From positions 496,001-560,000 of the forward strand of contig OY365738.1 of the NCBI GenBank assembly GCA_959347345.1: a DNA stretch of 64,000 nt, given 5' to 3'. Positions 20,001 through 27,800 of this stretch are shown here, in pieces. This DNA is from an uncultured Amylibacter sp. (GTDB lineage: Bacteria > Pseudomonadota > Alphaproteobacteria > Rhodobacterales > Rhodobacteraceae). Under the pieces are notes generated by a model. That model had not been told where the DNA came from, made no database searches, and saw only the letters and a list, made by a program, of their open reading frames with translations. The position numbers and the translations under genes are program-made. Positions within the stretch are counted from its first letter, which is position 1, and each line of letters starts with the position of its first letter.

Positions 20001-20242
20001 TGGCTAACTCCCTCACTGATGATATCACGATAGAAGCCACCTTTGGCGCGGATGGCGTGATGAGCGGAACGTTCAGCACGGATAAAGTATTTCGTGATGA
20101 CAAAAATGAAGTGTACACAATACCTCAAGTAAATACAAATGTTATTGGGTTAATCGGGGAAGAGGGTTTGGTTGGCATTATGCACGGGAACATTATCCTT
20201 GGCACGACGGTCGCGGGCGGGTTTGTGGCAAGTCCTAACTAA
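17072..20242 (+). CDS. TbpB/Slam-like surface lipoprotein, 1056 residues, three barrel units
   Basis: ATG at 17072 lies 12 nt after AAGGA; an alternative ATG is at 17093. The signal peptide ends in lipobox LAGC (Cys35 from the first ATG). A charged stalk rich in Glu/Lys/Gln (EKQEEEQEEKQ) follows, then a Pro/Ser/Gln segment. Barrel blocks are GLIGAEGAVVAF with GGFVARP (about 510-560), GLIGQEGLVGAF with YAGGFVASP (about 750-800), and GLIGEEGLVG with AGGFVASPN at the very C-terminus. Only isolated Cys occur, so like the 891-residue paralogue it lacks the Cys-rich rods. A 21-bp direct repeat at 18018-18058 duplicates the heptapeptide GEGKLLN. The gene converges on ntrB, with a heptamer array between them. 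Confidence 0.8.
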   Translation: MPHARTHMTNPKITRAPLPALLPIILAILFILAGCGGGALPIDVTIAPTGANTADNLDTNAPDSILLSVGEQPPVEKQEEEQEEKQVQDPPPVFEVAVAPASPPQRSFSQSQPEPQTSTETVTRSDATGESNHDDGIVTFADWVDSFGAGNAPPTQAETQTITITSTYAYPESRTTGHQRVVYGTVYSDDAKTIPIGQKILGNAATSFKDENGFLTDLDGGELILTTRVRATDRDGNPLSHTNGDPIMIDKPIELSAQLIGHINAQAMIESTLEDVTPTRTRTKVAGVKNEFLQGGAGGRLDETVCDLCISYSTNSEGKLLNGEGKLLNNDGIFREGGEARIIISGQVSNRGSLNLATATFDGRKLGGDAADGVAFFRGFDDIPESQDPKPHEPTYTHSHAGLAHNYAGLYSGTDLGAPVSESGSASWNGRIRTIGWFNFDTDFTLRVNFGTKKLNVSRLINPQNKNQWLQITNAEYDENGVVSGTIIIDEDMEDRGIQAQYGFLSGLIGAEGAVVAFLSSGTNHEDNDATSGTKEDITDGSHRFGFAGGFVARPGVVANTDVRIDAWTGGFDNPLPRGAKKHTLNQDDTPLNQFLLREDPAKRPSWKKTEGGSLSLSALGGDATDGVDFFPAVITIYGYNTSGTSQNYFAGLWDSTDLGAAIPLSTNFNNEASAMWKGKFSVFQGANARFDTDFMLEVDFINNGVRTVTAIEAGAEDYYLSGRYIANGLMTGVVRRAANANNSSPKNGLISGLIGQEGLVGAFVSNIGGSGMDAENRDTIKGGTGDTGYAGGFVASPISPPPPLDVVDVSDIKYTYTRNFVHIEKPRNIETDGVEARDEIRTETEVSSDINYADIPTTVAGLADTPNPNSRFLRIEGLNIDSRGLTNPVIHTRRLDYTAGSAGFGDGYVIIDPHGYAAILPTTNLGAARPVGAGQPTDARWNGMYSLSGNGAFAPNTPINFDINFETGNLTGTAPLANSLTDDITIEATFGADGVMSGTFSTDKVFRDDKNEVYTIPQVNTNVIGLIGEEGLVGIMHGNIILGTTVAGGFVASPN
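18018..18058 (+). repeat. 21-bp in-frame direct repeat
   Basis: Two identical 20-bp copies with a period of 21 bp (18018-18037 and 18039-18058) encode a duplicated EGKLLN segment within the 1056-residue lipoprotein. Being in frame, copy-number change would lengthen or shorten a loop without breaking the gene. Confidence 0.85.
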
Positions 20243-20278
20243 TCACTAATCACTAATCACTAATCCCTAATCATTATT
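20239..20278. repeat. Heptamer array (CTAATCA)n
   Basis: About five tandem 7-bp units between two convergent genes. The last units contain the stop codon of ntrB (TTA at 20274-20276 on this strand). Confidence 0.85.
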
Positions 20279-21332
20279 CCCCGCCCACACGGGCAAATAC
20301 GGGCAAGCGCAGGGTGAAACAAGTGCGTCCATCGCGGCTATCGCAATCAATCAGCCCACCGTGGTTCGCGATAATCTGCGACACTAACGCCAGCCCCAGC
20401 CCCGTGCCGTTCTTCTTACTGGACACGAACGGCGCGAATATGTGCTCAATGAAATCGGGCGCAATCCCATGCCCGTTGTCTATGATGTCAATTTGCAACG
20501 GCAAATCCGTCCCCCCTGCCCCAGAGCCTAACTTTATCCCCGAGTAATACGAGGTTCTTACGCGGATAATACCCCCCTTCGCGGGCAGGGCTTCGGCGGC
20601 GTTTTTCAATAGATTCTGGATGACTTGAAGCAGTTGCCCCGCGTCCCCCGCCGCCTCTGGCAATGACGGGTCAAACTCTTTGATAATCTTAGCATGGCGG
20701 GCAAACCCAGCCGTCGCCGCCAAAACCGCCCGTTCCAGCGCGTCATGGATATTAACCGAATGATGGGGCGTGGCGTTCGCGGTGAAATCCTCTACCCTAT
20801 TGACCAGATGGCTAATCCGCGTGGCTTCCTGTTGTATCATATCGGCGAGTTTCTTGTCCTCTGCCGATAGGTTCTGCGCCAGCAGTTGCGCCGCCCCCGA
20901 TATCCCCGCCAGTGGATTGCGTATTTCATGGGCGAGAGTGGCGGCTATCGCGCTGACACTCCGCGCGGAATTATGGTGGGATAGGGAGTTTTGGAATTTC
21001 TGCGCTTCGCCCAGCGGTTGGATGCAGAGCAGCGTCCGCGTGGGGGGCAGAGTGTTCGCGAATATATTGCAGATGTGGGCGGTGCGCTCGGTCGTGGACA
21101 GTTCTACCCCGTATTGCGCGATGGTTTGCGTTCGCTGGTGCAGGGTTTGATGGATGATGGAATTCGGGGTGAAACAGGTGTTTAGCGGTTTGTTTATAAG
21201 GTGTTTAGCCGATGTTTTGGCGAATTGCTCGGCCGCGGGGTTCACGGATTCTATGTGTAAATCGGCATCAAGGATAAACGCAGGCAGGGGCAGCGTATCC
21301 CACAGCATATCAAAGGTAAGAGTAGCGGTCAT
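20274..21332 (-). CDS. ntrB: Two-component nitrogen-regulation sensor kinase NtrB
   Basis: Histidine kinase of about 352 residues when started at the ATG at 21332; an upstream TTG at 21368 is less likely. An N-terminal PAS-like sensor segment (LPAFILDADLHIESVNPAAE) is followed by the H-box LAHEIRNPLAGISGAA with phospho-acceptor His135, the N-box NLLKNAAEALP, and the G-boxes DNGHGIAP and GTGLGLALV. These are typical of NtrB/GlnL, which phosphorylates NtrC according to PII (nitrogen) status in the cytoplasm. In many alphaproteobacteria the order is dusB-ntrB-ntrC next to ispDF. Here ntrB faces ispDF directly, and neither dusB nor ntrC is in the window, so its response regulator must be elsewhere or lost. 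Confidence 0.88.
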   Translation of the reverse strand: MTATLTFDMLWDTLPLPAFILDADLHIESVNPAAEQFAKTSAKHLINKPLNTCFTPNSIIHQTLHQRTQTIAQYGVELSTTERTAHICNIFANTLPPTRTLLCIQPLGEAQKFQNSLSHHNSARSVSAIAATLAHEIRNPLAGISGAAQLLAQNLSAEDKKLADMIQQEATRISHLVNRVEDFTANATPHHSVNIHDALERAVLAATAGFARHAKIIKEFDPSLPEAAGDAGQLLQVIQNLLKNAAEALPAKGGIIRVRTSYYSGIKLGSGAGGTDLPLQIDIIDNGHGIAPDFIEHIFAPFVSSKKNGTGLGLALVSQIIANHGGLIDCDSRDGRTCFTLRLPVFARVGGE

Positions 21333-21373
21333 GCAAGGTATTATGCGGGGTTTTTGCGGAATTTGCAAGGATT

Positions 21374-21409
21374 TTAGTTGTTAGTTATTAGTTATTAGTT
21401 GTTAGTTAT
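21374..21409. repeat. Heptamer array (TTAGTTR)n
   Basis: Five 7-bp units upstream of the ntrB start, in the divergent spacer with ispDF. Confidence 0.85.
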
Positions 21410-21475
21410 GAACGGATTAGCCCTTCGGGTCTTCGTCATTGCTACGCAATACCGACCAGCCCCACGCGAGGGCGT

Positions 21476-21526
21476 GGCTTTTGTGCATATAGAGCTTTAC
21501 TTGCGTAAAGCCCATACACAAAAGCC
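21476..21526 (-). repeat. GGCTTTTGTG hairpin, copy 1
   Basis: Outer arms GGCTTTTGTG and CACAAAAGCC, a conserved asymmetric internal loop (CATATAGA against CCATA), and inner stem GCTTTAC/GTAAAGC closed by TTGC (GCAA on the minus strand). Confidence 0.8.
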
Positions 21527-21652
21527 TTTGGTTACAAGACGATAAGTTTATTCTAAATTTGTTTAGGCTGTGCCTAGACGCTCGGACAGGCTGGGGTGGG
21601 CGGGTGGGCGACATTTCGAAGAAATGGCACAACAAAAAACCTCTGCTCTTAA
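21476..21652 (-). repeat. Dispersed composite repeat, short copy (reverse orientation)
   Basis: On the minus strand this copy begins with a GTTAAGAGCAGAGG block, has a CGCCCACCCGCCCACCCC block and a TCTAGGCACAGCCTAA block, and ends in the GGCTTTTGTG hairpin (21476-21526). The same order occurs at 23991-24326 and 35167-35484; this copy lacks a central AT-rich stretch. It fills most of the 390-bp ntrB/ispDF spacer. Confidence 0.75.
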
Positions 21653-21676
21653 CCTCTCATAACCAACCCCCAATTC

Positions 21677-21723
21677 CTAATAACCAATCACTAATAACTA
21701 ACAACTAATAACTAATAACTAAA
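21677..21723. repeat. Heptamer array (CTAATAA/CTAACAA)n
   Basis: Six or so 7-bp units just upstream of ispDF. No clear promoter is visible between the array and the start codon. Confidence 0.85.
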
Positions 21724-21759
21724 TTGCATTTCCCACAAAAACCCGCTACACCCCAGCCT

Positions 21760-22914
21760 ATGGAATTTTCACTCATCCTAGTCGCCGCGGGGCGGGGTCA
21801 CCGAGCGGGCGGGGACTTGCCGAAACAATACCAACCGCTCTGCGGGTTGCCCGTCATAACGCACACCATCCACGCGTTGCTGCAAAACACACGCCTAGCC
21901 CAAATTATCCCCGTTATCCACCCCGATGATACCGAGCTTTACCACTCCGCGACCGCAAATATCACCGACCCACGCCTTGCCACACCCGTTATGGGCGGCA
22001 AAACCCGCACCGAATCGGTTTATTACGGATTGCAAACCGCCACAGCCGATTATGTCCTGATTCACGATGCGGCGCGGCCTTTCGTGCCACCAGATATGCT
22101 GAACCGCCTGTTAAACAGCCTCAAACAAACCGATGCCGCGTTTGTCGGCTTACCCATAACCGATGCGCTCTGGCAGATAACCCCCACCAAATCCACCCCG
22201 ATAAACCGCGATAATATGTGGCGAGCGCAAACTCCGCAAGGCTTCAAACGCACCGCCATAACGAAAGCCTACACCACTCTTGGATTGAACTTTGACGATA
22301 TCCACGCTATGCCTGATGACGATGTTGGGCTTATGGCGCGGGTTGGCGTTACCCCTACCCCCGTTCTGGGCGATTCGGTTAATATAAAAATCACGCAAGC
22401 CAGCGATTTGCAAAAGGCAGAAACTATGATGAAAAGCGATATACGGGTCGGGTCGGGCTTTGATGTGCATAGCTTTGGCGCGGGCGACCACGTTATTCTG
22501 TGCGGAGTGAAAATCCCCCATACTGCCTCCCTGATAGGGCATTCTGACGCGGATGTCGGACTGCATGCGATAACCGATGCCGTGCTGGGCGCGCTTGGGC
22601 AAGGCGACATAGGTCGCTGGTTTCCCCCAACCGACCCGCAATGGAAGGATGCGGATTCCGCCCATTTCCTACGCCACGCGATGGGATTGTGTGCCAAGGC
22701 GGGCTTTACCGTGGCGAACATTGATTGCACGCTGATTTGCCAAAATCCACAAATCGCCCCCCATGCCTTGAATATGACGCAAAATGTCGCTAATATCTGT
22801 GGTGTTGCGCGCGATTGCATTAATATCAAGGCGACAACGACCGAGGGTTTGGGGTTTATCGGTCGTGCCGAGGGTATCGCCGCACAGGCCAGTGTTTGTT
22901 TGAAAAGAATTTGA
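21760..22914 (+). CDS. ispDF: Bifunctional IspD/IspF of the MEP isoprenoid pathway
   Basis: A fused enzyme of 384 residues. The N-terminal half is the cytidylyltransferase (ILVAAGRGHRAG nucleotide loop; DAARPFV; MWRAQTPQGF), making CDP-methylerythritol. The C-terminal half, from about residue 225, is 2-C-methyl-D-erythritol 2,4-cyclodiphosphate synthase (GSGFDVHSFG metal ligands; HSDADVGLHAITDAVLGALG; TTTEGLGF). The fusion is characteristic of alpha- and epsilonproteobacteria. I chose ATG 21760 because the open frame upstream starts only at a TTG within the repeat-rich spacer. The ribosome binding site is weak. pgpA follows after 13 bp, so the two are probably co-transcribed. Confidence 0.95.
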   Translation: MEFSLILVAAGRGHRAGGDLPKQYQPLCGLPVITHTIHALLQNTRLAQIIPVIHPDDTELYHSATANITDPRLATPVMGGKTRTESVYYGLQTATADYVLIHDAARPFVPPDMLNRLLNSLKQTDAAFVGLPITDALWQITPTKSTPINRDNMWRAQTPQGFKRTAITKAYTTLGLNFDDIHAMPDDDVGLMARVGVTPTPVLGDSVNIKITQASDLQKAETMMKSDIRVGSGFDVHSFGAGDHVILCGVKIPHTASLIGHSDADVGLHAITDAVLGALGQGDIGRWFPPTDPQWKDADSAHFLRHAMGLCAKAGFTVANIDCTLICQNPQIAPHALNMTQNVANICGVARDCINIKATTTEGLGFIGRAEGIAAQASVCLKRI

Positions 22915-22927
22915 AAGGAATATCCGT

Positions 22928-23428
22928 ATGACTATTAGTCGCATCATAGCCAGTTGGTTTTATATGGGTTATTTGCGCCCGTCTGGCACGATTGGCAGTC
23001 TTGGCGGGTTGCCGTTCGCCTATGGTTTGCATTTGCTCGGCGGGGCGTGGTTGTTATTAATCAGCGCGGTTATTTTGGCGTTCATCGGCTGGTGGGCGGC
23101 GGCGGTTGAGATAAAGAAAGGCACAAACCCAGACCCGTCAGAGATAGTCGTAGACGAAGTCGTCGGCATTTGGTTGGCGATGGTATTTCCTAGTTTTTTG
23201 GCGAATACGGAGTTTGGGGGCGGGTTATCTTGGGCCGAATGGTCGCTGGTTTTAATGGGGGTTTTCGCGTTTTTCCGCCTGTTGGATATAGCCAAACCTT
23301 GGCTGATTGGCTGGGCTGACCGCAAGCATGGCGCGTTTTTCGTGATGCTGGACGATATTTTTGCGGGGGTGGCAACGGCGGGGATCGCTGGGGCTGTGTG
23401 CTTTTATTTCCACGGGGGGATGTTTTGA
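22928..23428 (+). CDS. pgpA: Phosphatidylglycerophosphatase A
   Basis: 166 residues, close to the usual PgpA length. It removes phosphate from phosphatidylglycerol phosphate at the inner membrane to make phosphatidylglycerol. Visible features are the conserved GTIGSLGGLPF segment, EIVVDEVVGIW with acidic residues, the RLLDIAKPWLIGWADRK motif, and DDIFAGV. Hydrophobic segments lie around residues 30-58 and 140-160. The ATG follows AAAGGAAT. It sits between ispDF and cinA, with the next start overlapping its stop codon. Confidence 0.93.
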   Translation: MTISRIIASWFYMGYLRPSGTIGSLGGLPFAYGLHLLGGAWLLLISAVILAFIGWWAAAVEIKKGTNPDPSEIVVDEVVGIWLAMVFPSFLANTEFGGGLSWAEWSLVLMGVFAFFRLLDIAKPWLIGWADRKHGAFFVMLDDIFAGVATAGIAGAVCFYFHGGMF

Positions 23429-23931
23429 GTTTTGAGGCGACACAAGCTGTAAAGGCGGTTTTGCTGGCGGCAAAAACGCGGGATTTGGCGTTATACACGG
23501 CGGAGAGCTGCACGGGCGGGATGTTTGGGGCGGCATTGACGGGGGTTGCGGGGGCTTCGGATGTGTTTCAAATGGGGTTTATTTGCTATTCCAATCGGGC
23601 GAAAATGGATGTGTTGGGGGTGGGCGAGGCTACTTTGACGCAGTTCGGCGCGGTGTCAGAGCAATGTGCCAAAGAGATGGCAACGGGGGCTTTGGCACGG
23701 GGGGCTTCTGGCGGTTCTTCTGGCAAATCGGGCATCGCGATAGCCATCACGGGTATCGCAGGACCCGGCAATTCAGACCATAAACCCGAGGGGCGCGTGT
23801 GTTTCGCCATCGCTACATCGGCAGGCGTGAGTAGCCAAACGCAAGAATTCGGCGCGATAGGACGTGATAACGTCCGTGGCAAGGCGGTTTTGCACGGGCT
23901 GGATTTGCTTTTATCAGCGATGAATAATTAA
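23425..23931 (+). CDS. CinA C-terminal-type nicotinamide-nucleotide amidase
   Basis: A stand-alone CinA-C (PncC) domain of 168 residues, which deamidates NMN to nicotinate mononucleotide. Signature motifs are YTAESCTGGMFGAALT, GFICYSN, FGAVSEQCAKEMA and AITGIAGPG. The best start is TTG 23425, which overlaps the pgpA TGA and has GGGGGGA just upstream; GTG 23398 is the alternative. A Gly/Ser insertion (SGGSSGKSG) is a small oddity. The last codons run into a heptamer array. No N-terminal CinA domain is present, as is usual in this genomic context in alphaproteobacteria. Confidence 0.88.
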   Translation: MSFEATQAVKAVLLAAKTRDLALYTAESCTGGMFGAALTGVAGASDVFQMGFICYSNRAKMDVLGVGEATLTQFGAVSEQCAKEMATGALARGASGGSSGKSGIAIAITGIAGPGNSDHKPEGRVCFAIATSAGVSSQTQEFGAIGRDNVRGKAVLHGLDLLLSAMNN

Positions 23932-24000
23932 CGATTAACGATTAACGATTAACGATGAATAATTGGTTATTAGGGATTAGGAGTTAGTTATTAGAAGTTA
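23927..24000. repeat. Heptamer array (TTAACGA)n grading into TTAGGGA/TTAGTTA
   Basis: Four perfect TTAACGA units begin at the cinA stop codon (TAA 23929-23931) and degrade into related heptamers up to the composite repeat. Confidence 0.85.
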
Positions 24001-24326
24001 AGAGCAGAGGTTTTTTGTTGCGCCCTCACTGCGTTCGGTTGCCCGCCCGCCCACCCCTCCTGCGGAGAGCTGGACGGGTGATTTTTGGCTAAAGCCTATC
24101 CTAGCATCTAGGCAAAGCCTAAATAAATTTAGAGCAAACCTATCACCAATTCCCAAGTATTCTTTGCAAATAATCCAATATTTCGTCTTGTTATTCCAGA
24201 TAGTAAATTTATGATAATCTTATCGTCTTGAAACCAAAGGCTTTTGTGTATGGGCTTTTTCATGTTTTTATTTTGGTCGGGCAGGTTCAACTGCCCTTAT
24301 GAAAAAGCTCTATATGCACAAAAGCC
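23991..24326 (+). repeat. Dispersed composite repeat, long copy
   Basis: Order: GTTAAGAGCAGAGGTTTTTTG, a CCCGCCCGCCCACCCC block, a TCTAGGCAAAGCCTAA block, an AT-rich stretch with AGTATTCTTTGCAAATAATC, then the GGCTTTTGTG hairpin. It is closely similar to 35167-35484 over most of its length and fills the cinA/GNAT spacer of about 410 bp. No gene is visible in it. Confidence 0.8.
24239..24326 (+). repeat. GGCTTTTGTG hairpin, copy 2, with nested hairpin
   Basis: Outer arms as in the family; inner stem GCTTTTTCAT/ATGAAAAAGC. The loop is enlarged by a nested hairpin GGGCAGGTTCAACTGCCC (24279-24296), also found in the copy at 52183 and near 32074. Confidence 0.8.
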
Positions 24327-24330
24327 CCCA

Positions 24331-24363
24331 CTAATCGTTAATCGTTAATCATTAATCGTTAAC
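24331..24363. repeat. Heptamer array (TTAATCG)n
   Basis: Four to five units directly abutting the hairpin. On the minus strand they encode the last residues (TIND) and stop of the GNAT gene. Confidence 0.85.
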
Positions 24364-24839
24364 ATCAAAACCCGCGCCTTATCAGTTGGCGGAGGAAAGT
24401 CCAAATCGGCGCGGGCGAACCCGTACCGCCCGTAGTAACTGGCATCGCCTATCAAAATAACCTGCGTCCAGCCTTGCAACCGTGCCTCTGCTAAACTGTG
24501 GCGGATGAGGACTCCGCCGAGGCCTTCGCCTTGATGGGTTGGGTGTACGGCGACGGGTCCCAGCAATAATGCTGACCCCGAACCGCCAGACTCCAAGCCC
24601 CCGTCTGAAGCCACAGACTCCACGCGTCCCGCGACTATATTCACAGGCCAATACCGTATTGCGCCAACCACCGCACCGCCAACCGCACCCTCCCGCAACA
24701 CAAAGCACAGGGATGCGACCGCATCCACGCCCGCACGCAATCGGTACGAGCTTAACATCGCCCGCGACCCACCAAAGCACAGGTCAAACAGCGTTTCCAC
24801 TGCCCCCCCGTCTTCCGTATTTTCCAATTCCAGTTCCAC
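24345..24839 (-). CDS. GNAT-family N-acetyltransferase (YhbS-like)
   Basis: 164 residues with the acetyl-CoA-binding signature LGPVAVHPTHQGEGLGGVLI and the GDASYYGRYGF motif typical of the YhbS/COG3153 subgroup. Substrate unknown. The start is a GTG at 24839 with AAAGGGG upstream. The residues T-I-N-D and the stop codon are written by the adjacent TTAACGA array, which appears to have replaced the original 3' end. It is transcribed with mfd upstream, separated by about 20 bp, so it may be cotranscribed from the mfd promoter. Confidence 0.88.
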   Translation of the reverse strand: MELELENTEDGGAVETLFDLCFGGSRAMLSSYRLRAGVDAVASLCFVLREGAVGGAVVGAIRYWPVNIVAGRVESVASDGGLESGGSGSALLLGPVAVHPTHQGEGLGGVLIRHSLAEARLQGWTQVILIGDASYYGRYGFARADLDFPPPTDKARVLMLTIND

Positions 24840-24860
24840 AATAAACCCCTTTAAACCCCT

Positions 24861-27800
24861 TTAATCCCCGACTAACCCTGCCAAATCCCGCGCGATAATC
24901 AAAGCCCCTTTTAACTTACGCTCCTGATTATCCCAATCGCGGCGAACAATCACCTTATTATCCTGCACTTTCACCGTGCCACGACCTTTTTCAATATACT
25001 CTGCCAAACCCGTTGGATTGGCAAAACGGTTGTTATGAAACTGCACCGAAGCACCCTTTTCCCCACCATCAAACCGCGCGATACCAGCACGGCGACACAG
25101 AGCCTTTATCCGCACGACTTGCAATAAAATCCCCACCTCATCGGGCAATTCCCCGAATCTATCAATCAATTCGGCGGCGAAATCATCCAGCTCTGCCCGC
25201 GTTTCAAAATCGGATAACCGCCGATATAACCCCATCCGCACATCCAAATCGGCAACATAATCCTGCGGAATTAACACAGGCACATTCAAACTGATAATGG
25301 GCGAGACCTTGCCCGTCGCCACATCCCCCGCGCTGGTTTTTAACCGCGCGATTTCCTCTTCCAACATGTCCTGATACAACTCATAGCCGACTTCACGGAT
25401 ATGTCCAGACTGCTCTTCCCCCAGTAAATTCCCCGCACCGCGTAAATCCAAATCCTGCGATGCCAGCAAAAACCCCGCGCCGAGCTCGGTCAGGGACGCA
25501 AGAATTCGCAAACGTTTGCCCGCCGTTGTCGTCAGGATTTTACCGGCTTTTGTCGTCAAATACGCATAGGCACGGATTTTAGACCGCCCGACTCGCCCGC
25601 GAATTTGATACAGTTGCGCCAAGCCGAAACTATCAGCGCGATGCACGATTAACGTATTCGCACGGGGAATATCCAGCCCGTTTTCCACGATACTGGTTGC
25701 CAATAAAATCCCATACCGCCCCTCATAAAAATCATTCATACGTTGATCCAATTCGCCCGCGGGCATCTGCCCATGGGCGGTGATATAGGACACTTCGGGC
25801 AGGTTTTCATCCAAAAACGCCTGTATTTCAGGCAAATCAGAGATACGCGGGACGACATAAAAGCTCTGCCCGCCGCGATAATGTTCGCGCAATAACGCTT
25901 GGCGCACCATAACCGAATCAAATTCGCTTTGATAGGTGCGGATGGACAATCGGTCATTCGGCGGGGTGGAAATAATCGACAAATCGCGCAAGCCAGCCAG
26001 CGACATTTGCAGGCTACGCGGGATGGGTGTGGCACTGAGCGTCAACACATGCACATCCGCCCGTAATAATTTTAATTTTTCCTTATGTGCCACGCCGAAT
26101 TTCTGTTCTTCATCAATAACCAGCAGCCCCAAATTGGCGAATCCTACCTCTTTGCTTAATAACGCATGGGTGCCGATGACTATGTCTATCGTGCCGTTTT
26201 TCACACCCTCGCGTACCAGTTTCGCGTCTGCTGCGCTGACCAATCGCGATAGCTGAGCAACCCGCAAACCCGTCTTTGCAAACCTCTCGCTGAAGGAATA
26301 ATAATGCTGCCGTGCCAGTAAAGTGGTCGGGGCAATCAGGGCAACCTGCGCCCCCGCACTGGCGGTTATAAACGCCGCCCTTAACGCTATTTCAGTTTTG
26401 CCAAAGCCCACATCCCCGCAAATCAAACGATCCATAGGGCGACCCGAACCCAAATCATCCAGCACCTCGTCAATCACGCGGAGCTGGTCGGGCGTTTCGG
26501 TATAAGGGAAATCGGTGCAGAACTGCCCCCACGATTCGGACGGCTGAAACGCCACGCCTTTACGCAACGCCCGTTGCGCGGCAAGGGCGATTAGGCGGTG
26601 CGCCATATCGCGGATTCGTTGCTTTAATTTCGCCTTTTTGGATTGCCAAGCCGCCCCGCCTAAGGCATCCAAATCCGCCCTATCATGCCCGTAACGCGAT
26701 AAAAGGTCTATGTTTTCAACAGGCAAATACAGGCGAGACGCTTTGGCGTATTCCAACAAAAGATAATCGCGCGTAATCCCCGCCGCCGTTATGGTTTCCA
26801 AGGATTTGAACCGCCCGATACCGTGGTCTATATGGACGACAAGGTCGCCTGCGGACAGGCTGGTGGCTTCGTTCAGCATATCGCGGGCGGATTTGCGGGG
26901 TTTTTTGCGTAATACCCGTTCGCCCAGAATGTCTTGTTCGGATATTATGGTGAGGTTTTCCGTTTCAAACCCGTGTTCCAGAGGCCACACGACCTGCGCC
27001 AGCGTGCCTATTTTATTGGGTAAATCCGTGAAAACATCAATGGAGGTCGCGCCCATAACATCGTGGTCTTGCAGAAGGTTTTCCATACGGTCGCGTGCGC
27101 CTTTGGAAAAGGACGCGATAATAACCCGCCCATCTTTACGTTTTTCGGCAATATGGGCGGACAGAGCGTCAAACAGACTCGCGTCCTTATTCTGGCGTTC
27201 GGGCATGAAATTGCGCCCGATGGACGCGGGGGCGTTTTTATTATCGGGGTTTTTATCAACCGCCGACAGCGACAGCGTGATTTTATTATGCCCGCCGTTC
27301 AGCAGAGCCGATTCCACCCCTGCCCTATCCATATAGAGCCTTTCGGGCGGTGCGGGATGATAGACTCCACCCAGCGTTTTATGGCGGGTTGCATCCAACC
27401 GCGCCTGATATTGGCGGTCAATCACCTGCCAACGTTCATCCAACGCGGCCTCAGCCCCATCATCAAAAAACACCTGTGCGGTGGGCAGATAATCAAACAA
27501 AGTCTCCATCGATTCGTAGAAATAGCCAACCCAGTTTTCCACACCTTGGTATTTCTGCCCTGCGCTTATCGCTTCATAAAGCGGGTCGTCACGGCTGGCC
27601 GCGCCGAAATCACGGCGGTATTGCTGGCGAAATCGCTCTATCGCGGCCGTATCCATGATAATTTCACTGGCGGGGACGAGGTCTATGGCATTCACCGCAC
27701 CAAGCCTACGCTGGCTGGTCGCGTCAAACCGATAAATCCCTTCCAGCATATCACCAAAGAAATCCAACCGCACGGGGCCGAGCTCCCCCGCCGTGTAAAT

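Noticed and set aside
23927..24000. Insertion-sequence terminal repeats
   Set aside because: No transposase frame exists in the window; the heptamers are tandem arrays rather than paired ends.
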